Positions 10,640-21,228 of a stretch of 64,000 nt of DNA are shown one piece after another. Below the pieces are notes generated by a model, which saw nothing but the letters and a program-made list of their open reading frames with translations, was not told the origin of the DNA and did no database searches. Position 1 is the first letter of the stretch. Each line of letters starts with the position of its first letter. The stretch is from positions 113,923,783 to 113,987,782 of the forward strand of contig NC_081406.1 in NCBI RefSeq assembly GCF_030272615.1, read 5' to 3'. The position numbers and the translations under genes were made by a program. This stretch comes from Cryptomeria japonica (taxonomy: Eukaryota; Streptophyta; Pinopsida; Cupressales; Cupressaceae).

Positions 10640-12267
10640 TTTTGGTGTTATGTGTGACGAAGGCTAAAAATGCAACTACTAACAAATCTTATGTAGGATG
10701 CGGTCAAAGACTCTCGTTAAAACATCTTGCTTGCAATTTTTAAAGTAGTTGCACATTTCATTTCTTAAAGGTTAATGAACACCATGCATGCTTTGTCTAT
10801 TTTTAATTTGATTGCATGTTTTAACCCTTAGAACTGGGCCTACCTCCTGATTTTCCTGGCACTTCGCATAGGCATTGGTGAGAGGGAATGACCCAAAGTG
10901 GTGATGGGCTAAAGCCAAGCTCTTCTGAACCACTCTAAATAACTATGGATGCAATGAAAGTTGTAGACAATGGGTGTTGGAATGGTATTGCGATGATTTA
11001 TTCGCTGGATCAATACTTACCCGAACGGATGCCCTTATTAGAATCTCTTGTTTTTAGATGCCAAAATCCTTCTATCTATTGGCTTAGGCATTGTGATACG
11101 TGCATGATGAAGACACCTCTCATGTACTCCTCAGTTAGAGATAGAAAGTTCTTGGGAAGTGATTCCCCTTGAACTCGAAGCTTGGTATGCCCGAGAAGTG
11201 AGTGCACTGTAAGGGGGAGCCAGTGCTACCAAGCGTCTAGCTATCTGGTTGAGTGTTGTATTTTATGGTTAGAGGATTCAACAGATATTGCCCTTGCCAG
11301 CCATAGGATTTGTTGTGAATGTGCTTGATGGTCTTGAGTCAAAGTCAAACAAACATTTTGTCTTCTGCGATTGTCAAAAGTTAAATAAAAAATGAACTTT
11401 CAAAAGTGCTCATAATCAACTTGGGTTTTCAAAATCAACAACCTTCAATTCAAAACAAAATCCAAACAAAAGTCCAATTTTGTCCAAGTATTCATCCAAC
11501 ATTTGAACATGGCTTGTCAAAACATTGAATATCTTTGTTTCAAAATTCATGTCACTTTAGGCTAGGTTTTGCATAGTCCAACTTAGGTCCTAGGACATAT
11601 TGTCATCTCCCTTCACTTTAGTCCTTTTCATTGCAAGTGTCCTCATTTTTCACTTAGGTTCAAAATCATTTCCCTAAGTTTGCATTTCATTGTCATATCC
11701 AAGCTAGATTTCCATTTAGGTGACATTCGTGCTTTATCCTTGTCATGCTAAAATTAGGTCTTGCCTAGGTTGCATTTTGCATATTCCAAGTCATTGGTCT
11801 TCGCATATCCTTATCATTATATTGTCATCTTGTCTTGGCTTCATCTTGTCATATCATATCCTTAGATCATTTTCATGTCATATCCTAAGTCATTGTCATA
11901 TCCTAAGTCATTGTCATAATCATTTCCTTCTTTCATTTAGTCTCAAAAATTTGGTTTGTCAAACTTAAAAAATCAAAACTTTGGATGATACCCTAAGTTG
12001 TTGTTAGGGAGTCTTGACCTTGTATAAAATTTTTCCTTTCATTAATATCATTTTTGTCAAACCTAGCTTAGTATCCAAGCGTATAGGTGAGACATTGTCA
12101 ATTTGTCCTATTGTCATTTGGTCCTTTGTCCTTTAAGGTCTTGACTTCATTTCAATTTCCCAAGGTTGTGTCTTTAGCTTTGCATTTCAAAAGTTTGTCT
12201 CCAAAAATTCAAAAGCTACAAAAACATTAAGCTACATTTGTCAATCCCATTAGTTGCATTGCATAGT
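10640..12267 (+). other. Leader of element F, non-coding
   Basis: This is the untranslated region between the putative primer site and the first ORF. It holds short TCATATCC/GTCATT-rich repeats near 11800-11930 and many CTTTGTC/TTGTCAT words. Frames such as 10945-11172 have no domain. I see no gene. Confidence 0.45.
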
Positions 12268-13023
12268 GACATGTTTGTTGAAATGAGCTCTCAACCTTCT
12301 TACGAAGCCATGTCATCACAATTGAGAAATCAATCATGTTAATCCAATCTCCACATGTCTCAGAACTTGGATCAAACTTATCATGATGATGTAAATGTCC
12401 AAATACAAAAACTAGAGGAGAAACTAGCTCAAGAAAAGAAGATTTTGGAACAAAAAGTGAAAAACATTGAGAAGAATAGATCACAAATGTCCAAAATGTT
12501 TCAAAAATTTCCAGGTCGAAATCCAAATATTGAGCCAATTGATGTAAGATCTCTTATCAAACAATCAAACATACTAGATCTCCTCTCACAAATAGAGATG
12601 ATGAACCAATTTCAAGAAAAGAGACAACAACATTATGTGCCTCCACAACAAGAACAAGAAGGTGTTTACTATCAATCAGATTTTCAACCATCACAATCAA
12701 TTATTCAACAGTTTGAACATTTCCAACATATACAACCAGCACAACCAATGGTCCAATTTCAACAATATGTCCAACCAACTATACAATGTCCACAAATAGT
12801 TCAACCAATGGTGGAATATCAACAAGTTCAATCAACATATCAATGTCAACAACCACAACCAAACATTCAAAAACAAAGGTTGCAGCACACACCAAGCCAA
12901 ATTTTGAACATGTCAAACCAATTTAATCAACATCTCGTTCGAAATCAAAACATGATATCAGACCAGAACCAACTCCTTTCCAAACAAGTTCAAATTCCAG
13001 ATACAACTATGTCAAAACCTTGA
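12268..13023 (+). pseudogene. Coiled-coil, Q-rich gag-like ORF of element F
   Basis: The clean frame starts at 12355; an in-frame extension back to about 12268 is broken by one stop near 12332. Residues 16-50 of the 222-codon part are a heptad-like charged helix (KLEEKLAQEKKILEQKVKNI). The rest is very rich in Gln, Pro, His and Tyr (runs such as QPAQPMVQFQQYVQP). There is no retrotransposon capsid signature or zinc knuckle. Being the first ORF after the leader, it takes the place of gag. Whether it is a derived gag N-terminus or something else I cannot say. Confidence 0.5.
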
Positions 13024-13059
13024 AAGAAAGGTGGCCTTATTGTAAGGATTAAGGAAACT

Positions 13060-13891
13060 ACCAAGTGAGTTCTTTGAGGAAGATCAAGATAATACACTTA
13101 TGTCTAGCAATGCCTCATCCCCCCGCAAGCAAATGGACTCTCCAGTGGCATCTATCCTTACACCTTTATAAGTTTCACAAGAACCTTCCATATTGTCCTC
13201 ATCAAATAATACACCCAAGGATGAAATTATCCAAGGGCTACCCATAATTGATTGCCAAGATAATCCAATTCATGATGCACATCCTTGTCATGTTTTAGAA
13301 ATACAAGACCCAATGCCACCATGCACTTTATTGCCATTACTTGTTTTAGAGGACCCCATTCGAAGTCCCTCTTCCTCATGTTCAAGCATTGATTCCTTGC
13401 CAGAATCCATCACAAATGTTCAAAGTGCATATCCTTCATGCCAAAACATTGATCCCTTGTCAAAATCCCCCATGCATATCCAAAGTCCAACCCCATGTCA
13501 AGAGGATAATTTAGAGCATGAAGAAATGTGTCTTGAAATAGATGAAGATCAAGATCTTGAAACCTTATCATCCCATCCAATTGTTGACAAGGATCCCATG
13601 TTCCCAGACACTCATGATGATTCCCCTATTCTTGTCCATCCTATCCAAAGTCCTTTTGACACTGCATTCCCCAAGCAAGATCAAGATATCCCAGTCCATC
13701 CAATCCCAAATGATCCCCTTCCATTTCATGAAAAAAATGTCCTTTCAAATCCCATTGACATTCCACTTCCTAAAAAAATCAAGATATCCTTTCCATCCAT
13801 TCCAATGATCCCATTAAAAGGCAAGAGCAAAGCACCTTTAAAGAGGATTCTAATGATCTTCCTCCTTGTCAAGATCAACTTATTCCTTTAA
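13060..13891 (+). pseudogene. Pro/Ser/Asp-rich ORF of element F (part 1)
   Basis: A 232-codon frame from 13193 is preceded by the same frame with stops back to about 13060. It is rich in Pro, Ser, His and Asp with phrases such as HPIQSPFD and DPLPFHEKN, has no membrane segment and no catalytic motif, and resembles the linker proteins of Tat elements in composition only. It probably continued into the frames at 13892-15152 before frameshifts. Confidence 0.45.
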
Positions 13892-14633
13892 ATCCTCCAC
13901 AAGATCCTTTTGTTCCTCCATCTCCTTGTCTTAATGTTCCATATACACTCCAAGATTGCATTTCTTTTGATGATCCCATTATTTCTCCCATTCCATCTCT
14001 TGAAGAGCCTGTCATTGAGCCATGTTCACTACACAATCCTAGTCCCCTCACAATCCTAGTCCCCCTCATGATCCTAATCCTCCTTATGATTATAATGTGT
14101 CAGTGCAAGATTTTCATGAACCCTCAACATGCATAATGGGTTCTTCCACTTTGGTGAAATCCGATCCACTTCAAGATCTCATTATTTCTCTCATATTATA
14201 TCCACCTCATAATGGACTCGCGTCTTCTTCCCAAAGAAAAGAGTATCCTACAAGTCAAGATATTCATAAAGGAAAAGGAGTAGATCTCCACAAGAAAGAA
14301 TCCCTTCATGTTAAAGAAAATATTAAGGGTCATGGCCTCAGTGAAATTCCTCAAGACGTGGGAACCCCTACTAAATCCAACATCCCTTCAAAATCCAAAC
14401 ATATCCCTTCCCCTTTATCCCTTCCATCCATCTTAGGTCCTTATAATATCCCTGCGTCCTGTATGCAAGGTCAACAAAGGAACACATATTTGAGTAATTT
14501 TCATCCATGCAAAATACCTCCACTTCATTCCTATCCATCCATGCATTCCTTTCCCCCTCCAAGCAATTTGGATGCCAAGCATAAAAGTCATAAGTCTAAA
14601 AATCCACATGTATTCAAGGATCAACATGTCTAA
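13892..14633 (+). pseudogene. Pro/Ser-rich ORF of element F (part 2)
   Basis: After a frameshift near 13890 the coding-like character continues (DPFVPPSPCLNVPYTLQDC and onward) into the 178-codon frame at 14097-14633. That frame is rich in Ser, Pro, Lys and His, with PSPLSLPSILGPYNIP near its end. No known domain is visible. The continuity of composition across several frames suggests one long decayed protein. Confidence 0.4.
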
Positions 14634-14639
14634 TCTAAT

Positions 14640-15152
14640 CAACATGTCAAAGCAAAGAAAAATATAATCCAAAAAGAAAAGGAAAAATCCAAAAGGTCAC
14701 AAAGGCCCATTGCTCAAAAAAAAAATTCAAAATATATATGGGTCCCTAAATCCCTTGTGCAAGCAATGCACTCCAAGGAACCACAAATGCATGAAAAATC
14801 AAAAACCATGTGGATCCCTAAGCAGCTCCTTGAAGCACAAAAGCCTAAAGAAACATCCAAATTGGCATCCAGAGTTGCTATTCCTCCAACCAACCCTCTC
14901 AAATTTGTTGCTCCATCACCTTCTTCATCCATTTTGGGCCCTTATGTCCCAAAATCCCAAGCTATTCCTCCATCCAAATCTCACAATCTGAGATCCATTT
15001 TTCCTCCATCAATCCACCACCCATCAAGGTGTGTTCCAATGCTGATCTTGCCTTCATTTCCATCTAGTGAATCCCAATTCTTCCAATACCCTATCCATTA
15101 TCTAATGCATATTTTTCATCCTTCGATCCCTTTGATCCAATCCTTTACATAA
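14640..15152 (+). pseudogene. Pro/Ser-rich ORF of element F (part 3)
   Basis: The frame runs from the stop at 14631 to a stop near 15150. At 14739-14850 two copies of a W-(V/I)-P-K motif occur (YIWVPKSLVQA and TMWIPKQLLEA), about 26 residues apart, and SSILGPYVPKSQ repeats the SILGPY phrase of part 2. Beyond that it is Pro/Ser-rich and hydrophobic at the end. Function is unknown. Confidence 0.4.
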
Positions 15153-15329
15153 ATCCTTGCCTTAATTTCATCTCTTTTTCTGTGTCCTTATCCTACCAAC
15201 GTCTTTTAGCATACTTTTAAAGTTCCTAGTCCATTTTTTTCAAGGCTACTATCCAAACAAAAATACACTTGAGTCCTTCTTCCATCCCCTATCATGTGTC
15301 CATCTTCTATTGAAAAAGTCAAAATACAA

Positions 15330-15440
15330 AAAAAAAAAAGTAAAGCGAAAATAATTCATCCACTGGTAAAAACTTGGCAAATAGATGCCTTGGGCAAGTA
15401 CCGTGATGAAAACTTGGCAAATAGGCATCATGTGTAATCC
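15330..15440 (+). other. Conserved non-coding block downstream of coding region (copy in F)
   Basis: It carries AAAGTAAAGCGAAAATAA, AAAACTTGGCAAATAG, CTTGGGCAAGTACCG and TGAAAACTTGGCAAATAGG. This is the same order and orientation, relative to the element, as in gypsy A (7735-7885) and gypsy C (51935-52080). Confidence 0.65.
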
Positions 15441-15469
15441 ATGAGATTCTTGCATGTTATATTTGGGGG

Positions 15470-15575
15470 TAGGTTTTATCCTGTCATATCCTATTACCCT
15501 TCCTTATCCTGTCATATCCTATTACACTTCATTATCCTATCATATCCTATTACCCTTCATATCCTATTGTCCCTC
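15470..15575 (+). repeat. Short tandem repeat, TATCCTGTCATATCCTATTAC type
   Basis: About three degenerate copies of a unit near 31 bp built from TCCTATTAC, CCTT(C/A)(C/A)T and ATCCT(G/A)TCATA follow one another. They are part of the non-coding 3' region of F. Confidence 0.6.
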
Positions 15576-17506
15576 ATGCACATATCCCCTTTTCCACCTT
15601 TGATCTTGACAAGGCTGAGGATCGTCATGAGCATCATGCATCTTGTTTGCAGCTTTTAGTCCATCATAGCTTTTGGTCTTTATCCATTTTCTTATTACAA
15701 CCTTTCATCCATATTCCCTAGCTTATTGCAACTTTCTGCCACTATCCCGTATCCTATCCTGACCTTCAGTCCATGTCCCTTATCCATTCTTGGTCTTGCT
15801 TATCCTATCCATATCTTATCACTATCCATACACTTTTTCTATCTCTTGATCTTGATCTGACACAAGGACGTGAAATGCAAAACATGTTTTTCAAAATCTT
15901 GACATGTCCCTCATGCCATGTCACTGCTTTACATTGTCATATCTAGTCTCTTGTCCCATCACTCAATAGCCCTTGAAAATTGCATCTGTATTGTTTCCAT
16001 GATAAAAGGCCTTTGTCTTCCCTCTATCCACCAACATTTCAGAAAGCCTATTTATTCACCTATCATATTCCTTGCCTTGCTAGACACTGGGGGCAAAATC
16101 TTAAAAAATGAAAAATGTCCTGAAATAATCATAAAAATTGAAAAATGTCTCAAAATAATTCAAAAACATTCATATAATGTCCTGAAAAAATCCCTAAAAG
16201 TCAAATAATGTCCTGAAAAAATCCCTAAAAAGTCAAATAAAGTCTTGAAAAATGAACAAAATTTTTGTAAAAAACATCAAAATCCAAACACAATTTCTTT
16301 GGCATTTTGGATTTTGTCAATAAATGGTTCCCTTTGTGCATAGACAGATCACTGAGCATACATCCAACGACACTCAATCAAACATTGTGCTTTAATGAAA
16401 TCACGCATTAATAGATGAACTGTTCAACCAAGCCAGCATTCAACCTGATCACAGTTGTCACATCAATCCAAATAGCATCAACATTACCATTGGTCCTTGT
16501 CAACATTATTATGGGTCTTATACAAGGTGTGGTATACTCAAAACCAGACTATGTCCTGTCTTCGATGGGGTACCGCATTCCCTAAAACCAGACAGCATGA
16601 TCATTCTTGTTTTCCACTTTTGACAATGACGATCAGACTGTTTGTTTGACTTGGTTGAATTTGTGTGTCTTATCTTTTTACTGATTTATCTTTGGCTTCA
16701 ATCATGTTCCTATGTTGCTCGATGATGTCACTAAGTGATTTAGAGTGACCGGGATGGTTCATGGTCCCTTTCTTTTTTTTTGTTGTTGTTGTGTTTGCTG
16801 TTTGTGGAATGTTTGTCACAAACTAGGGCAACTATATCATTGGGTGTCTGTGATAAGTACGTTCACTTTGTGAACACCGCACAGACCTCGACCCTTGATG
16901 TATGCACCCTAGGATGCTTCACTCATTCCTTGTGTGCGATGTGTCTATCTTTTGCAAAAGGGGTTCCGTTCCAGCTCTGGCCTTCAATGCCATGATGCTC
17001 TGCATCCACTTTGCTACAATAAATAAAGGTTCTCACCTACTTATGTGCATTTGTGAAAGCAAGTTTTCCTTCATCTCTAACTATCCTGTATCTAATTTCT
17101 TCTTACTAAAACTTCTTCTGTCAGTCTTGGCAGTCCATTTGGTCTAGTTCTCCGATCTCTAAAAATAAATAATAAAAATAAGCTGCATCCTGTATTCATT
17201 GGTTAGTACATTTGCATCATATCAAGCCCATACAAAGCATTTTATCCATTTCTCTTATAAATGCATCAAAAACATAAACAACATTCATACATGTTCCAAA
17301 GATAGTACATAGATAGTGCATAAGACATCCATATATGGAAAGTAAACATAAGCCATAACACATTGCATCCCATCATATAGCTGCATATCATATCATATAT
17401 CAATATTGGAGTACAAAATTGGACTGTCTATCCTACGTATGGCCAAAAAGCTGAGTACATAATGTCAAACTATATATGTCTCTGTCATAAGGAGTACGTG
17501 CCTTTG
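15576..17506 (+). other. Element F 3' non-coding region
   Basis: No gene is visible. A 35-bp unit with GTCCTGAAAAAATCCCTAAA and AGTCAAATAA recurs about two to three times between 16170 and 16250, preceded by related TGTC(C/T)(T/C)(G/A)AAATAAT units. The remainder is AT-rich with only short, domain-free frames. Confidence 0.4.
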
Positions 17507-18034
17507 TCACTGGGTGCTCCCTCTATCCTCCTCATCCCTACCATGTCTCGAGGATGAAGCCCCTCCTATCCCTAGTCTTGGCTGTGGTGGTCTCATAGGT
17601 CCACTCACCCCCATGCTGCTCACTGACCTCCAAGAGTGTGGCCTACTCTCTATCCTTGATCATGACTGATATGACGCTGCTCTCTACTCTGGTGGAACTG
17701 CACTCTCATATAGAGTCCTCAAATGGCGCATCTCATCTCCTGCCTCTAATAACATATGTGCCATCTCACATGCACTAGCATCCCTAATCAACCCAACATA
17801 CTTGGTTACTCTCTGCTCTACTTGCTATGCCTGGGCTATCGCTATATCTCGAGTCACTGTCAGCCTGGCTATCTCTGCTCTGCATTTATCCCTCCCTTGT
17901 GGGCCCCGCAATGTCCCGCAATCAAGTAAAATTCATGAAATTGAACATATGGGTTTTTGAGCTACATACTGCTGCTCCCACATTGTCCAGTCATCTGTAG
18001 GTGTGTACACATTCCCCAAGGTGATCTTCCATTG
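17507..18034 (-). pseudogene. Antisense PMD-associated tail in element F
   Basis: On the minus strand one frame with few stops reads EIARLTVTRDIAIAQA, then EMAHMLLEAGDEMRHLRTL and YESAVPPE, and ends in a Gly/Pro/Ser tail with SMGVSGPMRPPQP; the stop is at 17507. This corresponds to the coiled-coil and tail of the gypsy A gene (DIEWDRDRAIQ, WAREEIGNWRDLYYGAVPL, SSGVMGPPSPP) and of gypsy C. No PMD core is recognisable upstream. Position and direction are the same in all three elements: near the 3' LTR and opposite to the main transcript. Confidence 0.6.
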
Positions 18035-18404
18035 GAATGTTAGCCATCTCTCTGCAAGGGTCCTTTTTCCTGAGCAACAACTCCTCCACTTTGGCCAGTG
18101 CAAATGAACTCTTTTGCTTCTCCTTGTCTCTTATATAGATCTTTGTTAGTACCTAGATGGACATGCATGCTCTCCATCTTATGATGGTCGTGGTCTTTTG
18201 CACCTTCCAAGGCTTGTTCTTTGTGCATCCAACCTTCAATTTTTGATCCATTCGAACCTATTGTCTTCTGTCATTCTTATCGATCACTTGGCCTCTTTTT
18301 TGGATTTTTCCGGCCAATTCCTCGAGGGGGCATGCATATGTTATTGTTATTGTCTGGGGTATTTTCATTATCGTTCTTTGAAACAATGCTTAGAATCGCA
18401 TTGT
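18035..18404. other. Element F region between antisense tail and polypurine tract
   Basis: No gene is recognised. CCTCGAGGGGGCATGC at about 18321-18336 is a purine run that matches a second purine run upstream of the polypurine tract in gypsy A and C. Confidence 0.4.
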
Positions 18405-18421
18405 CTCAAAGAGGAGCAAAA
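18405..18421 (+). other. Polypurine tract of element F
   Basis: CTCAAAGAGGAGCAAAA abuts the 3' LTR, whose first base has mutated (CGTAGACATC instead of TGTAGACATC). The upstream GCATTGT is identical to that of gypsy A. Confidence 0.8.
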
Positions 18422-19677
18422 CGTAGACATCTAAAAATGGTCAACGCTTGTGGAGTTCTTCTATGTTGCGCACTTGGTCTTTATCATTTGTGAGCATTGA
18501 GTCCTTCTGCATTCCTCATTTTTATCGCTTTCGAATTAGGTCTTGTCGATAGCAATCTTCAGTCATGATTTTGGTCGATCTTATCCTGTCGCATCATGGT
18601 GCGTGCTCATTTATCATCATTTTGGACATCATCTATTTAAATCAATGATAGAATTAGGGTTTTGTCCTCTTGTCAATCTCATCATTTTTTGATCGATTCA
18701 TCATCGACCCTTGTCTTTGTTAGCCTTGTCATTTTGTGATCGATTCGTCATCGATCCTTGTCCTTGTCAATTTTGTCATTTTGTGATCGATTCGTCATTG
18801 ATCCTTGTCTGTTTTAATCATGTCAATTTGGATCGATTAGTCATTGTTCCTCATCAATTGGCGCCTATCAATTTGATCTCCTTGTCAATCTTGGTTAATT
18901 TGTCATTGATTTTTGTCAACCAATCTCAATCATTTATCAACATTGATCCTTTGTCAATCAGAATCATGATCGAACCTACATTAATTTCTTGTTGTCTTGA
19001 CCTAATTCCTTGTCCTCTTATTTTTAGGGTTTTATGATTTGTTCATTTAATCCTTTTCTTCTTCTTTGTGGGTTAAATAAATCTATTTATTTAGTCCTAG
19101 GTCTCTTTCATGAATTAATTAATGGATGAAAACCTATTAATTAATTCACCTAATTTCTATTTCATCTTTTTCCTCAATTTTCTAATTTGTTAATTTCTCC
19201 TAATTCCTAATTTCTATTTCAATCTTTTCATAATTTGTCATATGTCTTGCATAGAAATTGTCATACATTTGTCATAATTTTGCCATTCTTGATTTGAATT
19301 TCCTTTCAAATCTCTTCATGCGAATCTTGTCCTCTCTCCAATTTGTCTATAAATTGGATGATTTTCTTCAATAAAAAAAGGATCAATCAATCACATTTTT
19401 GAGTAACCTTATGCTATGAATTTCATCTCTCAACAACTTGCTTTCCACTTGCATTTTGTACTTGTAGGTGAGATCCACATCAAATTTGAAGGTGAAAGAA
19501 GAACAATGGAGCCACATGAAGGAGATATCTGCGTCGGTTTGCTTTGATTTCATTTGATTTGAATATCTTGTCTTTATGTCTTCATTGATTGGATTGGGAT
19601 TGCCTTAATAGCAGCTTTAGGTTTTGTGGTTGTCCTAATTGCTATTGTTTTGATGATTTTCAATTTCCTGATCTACA
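18422..19677 (+). repeat. 3' LTR of element F
   Basis: It matches the 5' LTR from 9169 up to about 19504 (GAAGAAC). The last 173 bases, ending GATCTACA, have no counterpart in the 5' LTR. The end at 19677 is fixed by the GGCTG duplication that follows and by restoration of the gypsy A frame beyond it. A TATA-like box is at 19347-19356. Confidence 0.85.
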
Positions 19678-19682
19678 GGCTG
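19678..19682. repeat. Target-site duplication GGCTG, right copy (element F)
   Basis: Partner of 9164-9168; it directly follows CTACA. Confidence 0.9.
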
Positions 19683-20484
19683 GAATTGTTATTTCTGATC
19701 TAGGTCACAAATTATTGCAATATATGAATGGGTTTGGGTCACTTTTGATGGTCACTTCAACTCCATTATGTGGAAACTTGATACATCGATGATATGTAGA
19801 TGGGACTGTGCTCATCTCATGAATCCATGGACGTCCTAGCAATATGTTGTATGTGAGATCAAGGTTTAGGACTTGACAAACCACATCTTTTGTAGTTGGC
19901 TCAACTCTGAGAGGTAAGGTGATTCTGCCCTTGGATGAGCACTCTTTGTCATCATATGCCTTGATGGTGATTGCATGTGTATAATTTACAGCTTTGTTTG
20001 AATATCCCAATTGTATTATAGTTCTCAATGTACAAATGTTCAGACTTGCTCCTCCATCTATCAGGACTCATTTTATTTGATGCTTGTGTAGGAAGGCTTC
20101 AAAGTGTAAAGGTGCATTATGTGGTTGTCTCATGAAGGCATCATTAGCTTCTGTGAATGTAAGAGAATGTGGAACAATAAGGTATCCCACCATGGCTTGA
20201 AACTGGTCCACGTTCAGATCAGTAGGAATGGAAGTGTCTCTCAAAATTTTGTCAAGAATGGCTTTATGTGTAGGCGATATGCGTAAAATTTCAAGGATGG
20301 AGATAAGCGCAGGTGTCTTCCCTAACTGTAAAATTTTATGAGCCTTGCTCTTAGGAAATTCACAATACTCATCATCATTCCACCAATTTGGTTTAACCTT
20401 TGGCTCATATGGAGGCAGATCTAGAATTGTTATTATTTTGTTTGCCACTAGCTTTTTGAAAACTGACTCTAGTGGTTCTCCCAA
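19683..20484 (-). pseudogene. Gypsy A gag C-terminal part, protease and start of linker
   Basis: On the minus strand a Tat-type segment PYEPKVKPNWWNDDEYCEF starts what should be a CxxH knuckle, but the knuckle is cut by an internal deletion and the frame resumes at LQLGKTPALISILEIL. Next comes the retropepsin: VLIDGGASLNI (active site DGG) near 20050, then KAYDDKECSSKG, LTYNILLGRPW and IKFPHNG. The linker begins after YCNN and is interrupted by F at EITIP. Just before the active site the Arg codon CGA, kept in gypsy C, has become TGA, so the polyprotein is broken there. A second stop follows YCNNL. Confidence 0.85.
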
Positions 20485-20571
20485 TGGGGTGTACTTCCTT
20501 CATGATTTGGAAGTTGTTTGAGTATTCAATTGATTGTTTGTAGAGCTTGATCCTGAAAAAACAATTTTGGG

Positions 20572-20905
20572 TCATACTGTATTGGAATCAACAACACCAT
20601 CATTGACTGTGTTCTTGTTTTTATTCCAAAATCTTGGCTTGTCTTTTCCTTTAAAGTCCTCTTTGTTTTCTTTCAATATTTTGATGATGCCTTGCTCAAT
20701 TAGGACCTTCTTTGTTTCTAAGCCTTTTTCAATGACATCCTTGAAGGTGGACAAACAAGATTTTCTCAAATCATAACCAATGTCTTTGTTGACATTTTGG
20801 GTGAACATCTCTACCATTTGTTTTTGTGGATTTTCACAAGAGCATCTGCTGGCTAAATTCCTCCATCTTTGTAAAAAATGATGAAAAAGATCCTCCATCT
20901 AGGCA
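20572..20905 (-). pseudogene. Gypsy A gag core remnant
   Basis: FHHFLQRWRNLASRC, then LRKSCLSTFKDVIEKGLETK and KPRFWNKNKNTVNDG, correspond to FSVFLQRWRQMSSRR and PNFW...INDGVVD in gypsy C gag. Only the second half of the capsid-like region is present. Upstream, the frame runs into an unrelated LTR-like insert at about 20906, so the N-terminal gag is missing. Confidence 0.75.
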
Positions 20906-21228
20906 CTTGGCCTTTCTACATGTGCAGACCCCATTTATATACACATACTATCTGTAGTAGTATCATCTGATTGTGGGTAAGGTTTCCCACAGTGGTTTTT
21001 CCCTTACAGGGTTTCCATGTACAAATATTGGTGTTATGTGTTGTGGATTTTGTTGTATTTCTGTTTCATGCATTAATCCCTATAGGTATTGCAATTAAAT
21101 AATAAAAGATTTTTGTAGGGATTAACTGATAAAACATTGCCGATTCTTCAAAGTGCCAGAGTTGATAAGTGGTAATAGGTGTTGACATCAATGACAAAAC
21201 CATATCAACATTACTAAAATACCAACAA
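20906..21228 (-). repeat. Solo copia-like LTR insertion (probable)
   Basis: On the minus strand this stretch starts TGTTGGTATTTTAGTAATG at 21228 and carries GTACATGGAAACCCTG, GGGAAAAACCACTGTGGG and the TATA-like GTATATAAATGGGG. These are landmarks seen in the copia A and B LTRs. There is no coding sequence and no second copy nearby. The left border and target duplication are not clear, so it could be a solo LTR or a truncated element. It replaces the first half of gypsy A gag. Confidence 0.5.

Larger units (their letters stand above)
9169..19677 (+). mobile_element. Element F: non-autonomous Tat-like LTR element
   Basis: This is a 10.5-kb plus-strand element with LTRs, a TTTTGG-type primer site, a polypurine tract and the exact TSD GGCTG. 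It has no protease, RT, RNase H or integrase. It encodes a coiled-coil/Q-rich protein and Pro/Ser/His-rich frames on the plus strand, and a PMD-associated tail on the minus strand. It is linked to gypsy A and C by the polypurine tract, the conserved post-pol block and the antisense tail. It is a large derivative that would need a helper. It sits in gypsy A's linker and is therefore younger than gypsy A. Confidence 0.85.

Noticed and set aside
9480-19000. Recurring ATCGATCCTTGTCCTTGTCA phrases in the F LTRs as a possible separate satellite
   Set aside because: They are short degenerate repeats internal to both LTR copies and do not extend beyond them.
19505-19505. First considered as the right end of element F, where LTR similarity stops
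   Set aside because: No target duplication fits there. The end at 19677 gives an exact GGCTG duplication and restores the gypsy A frame.
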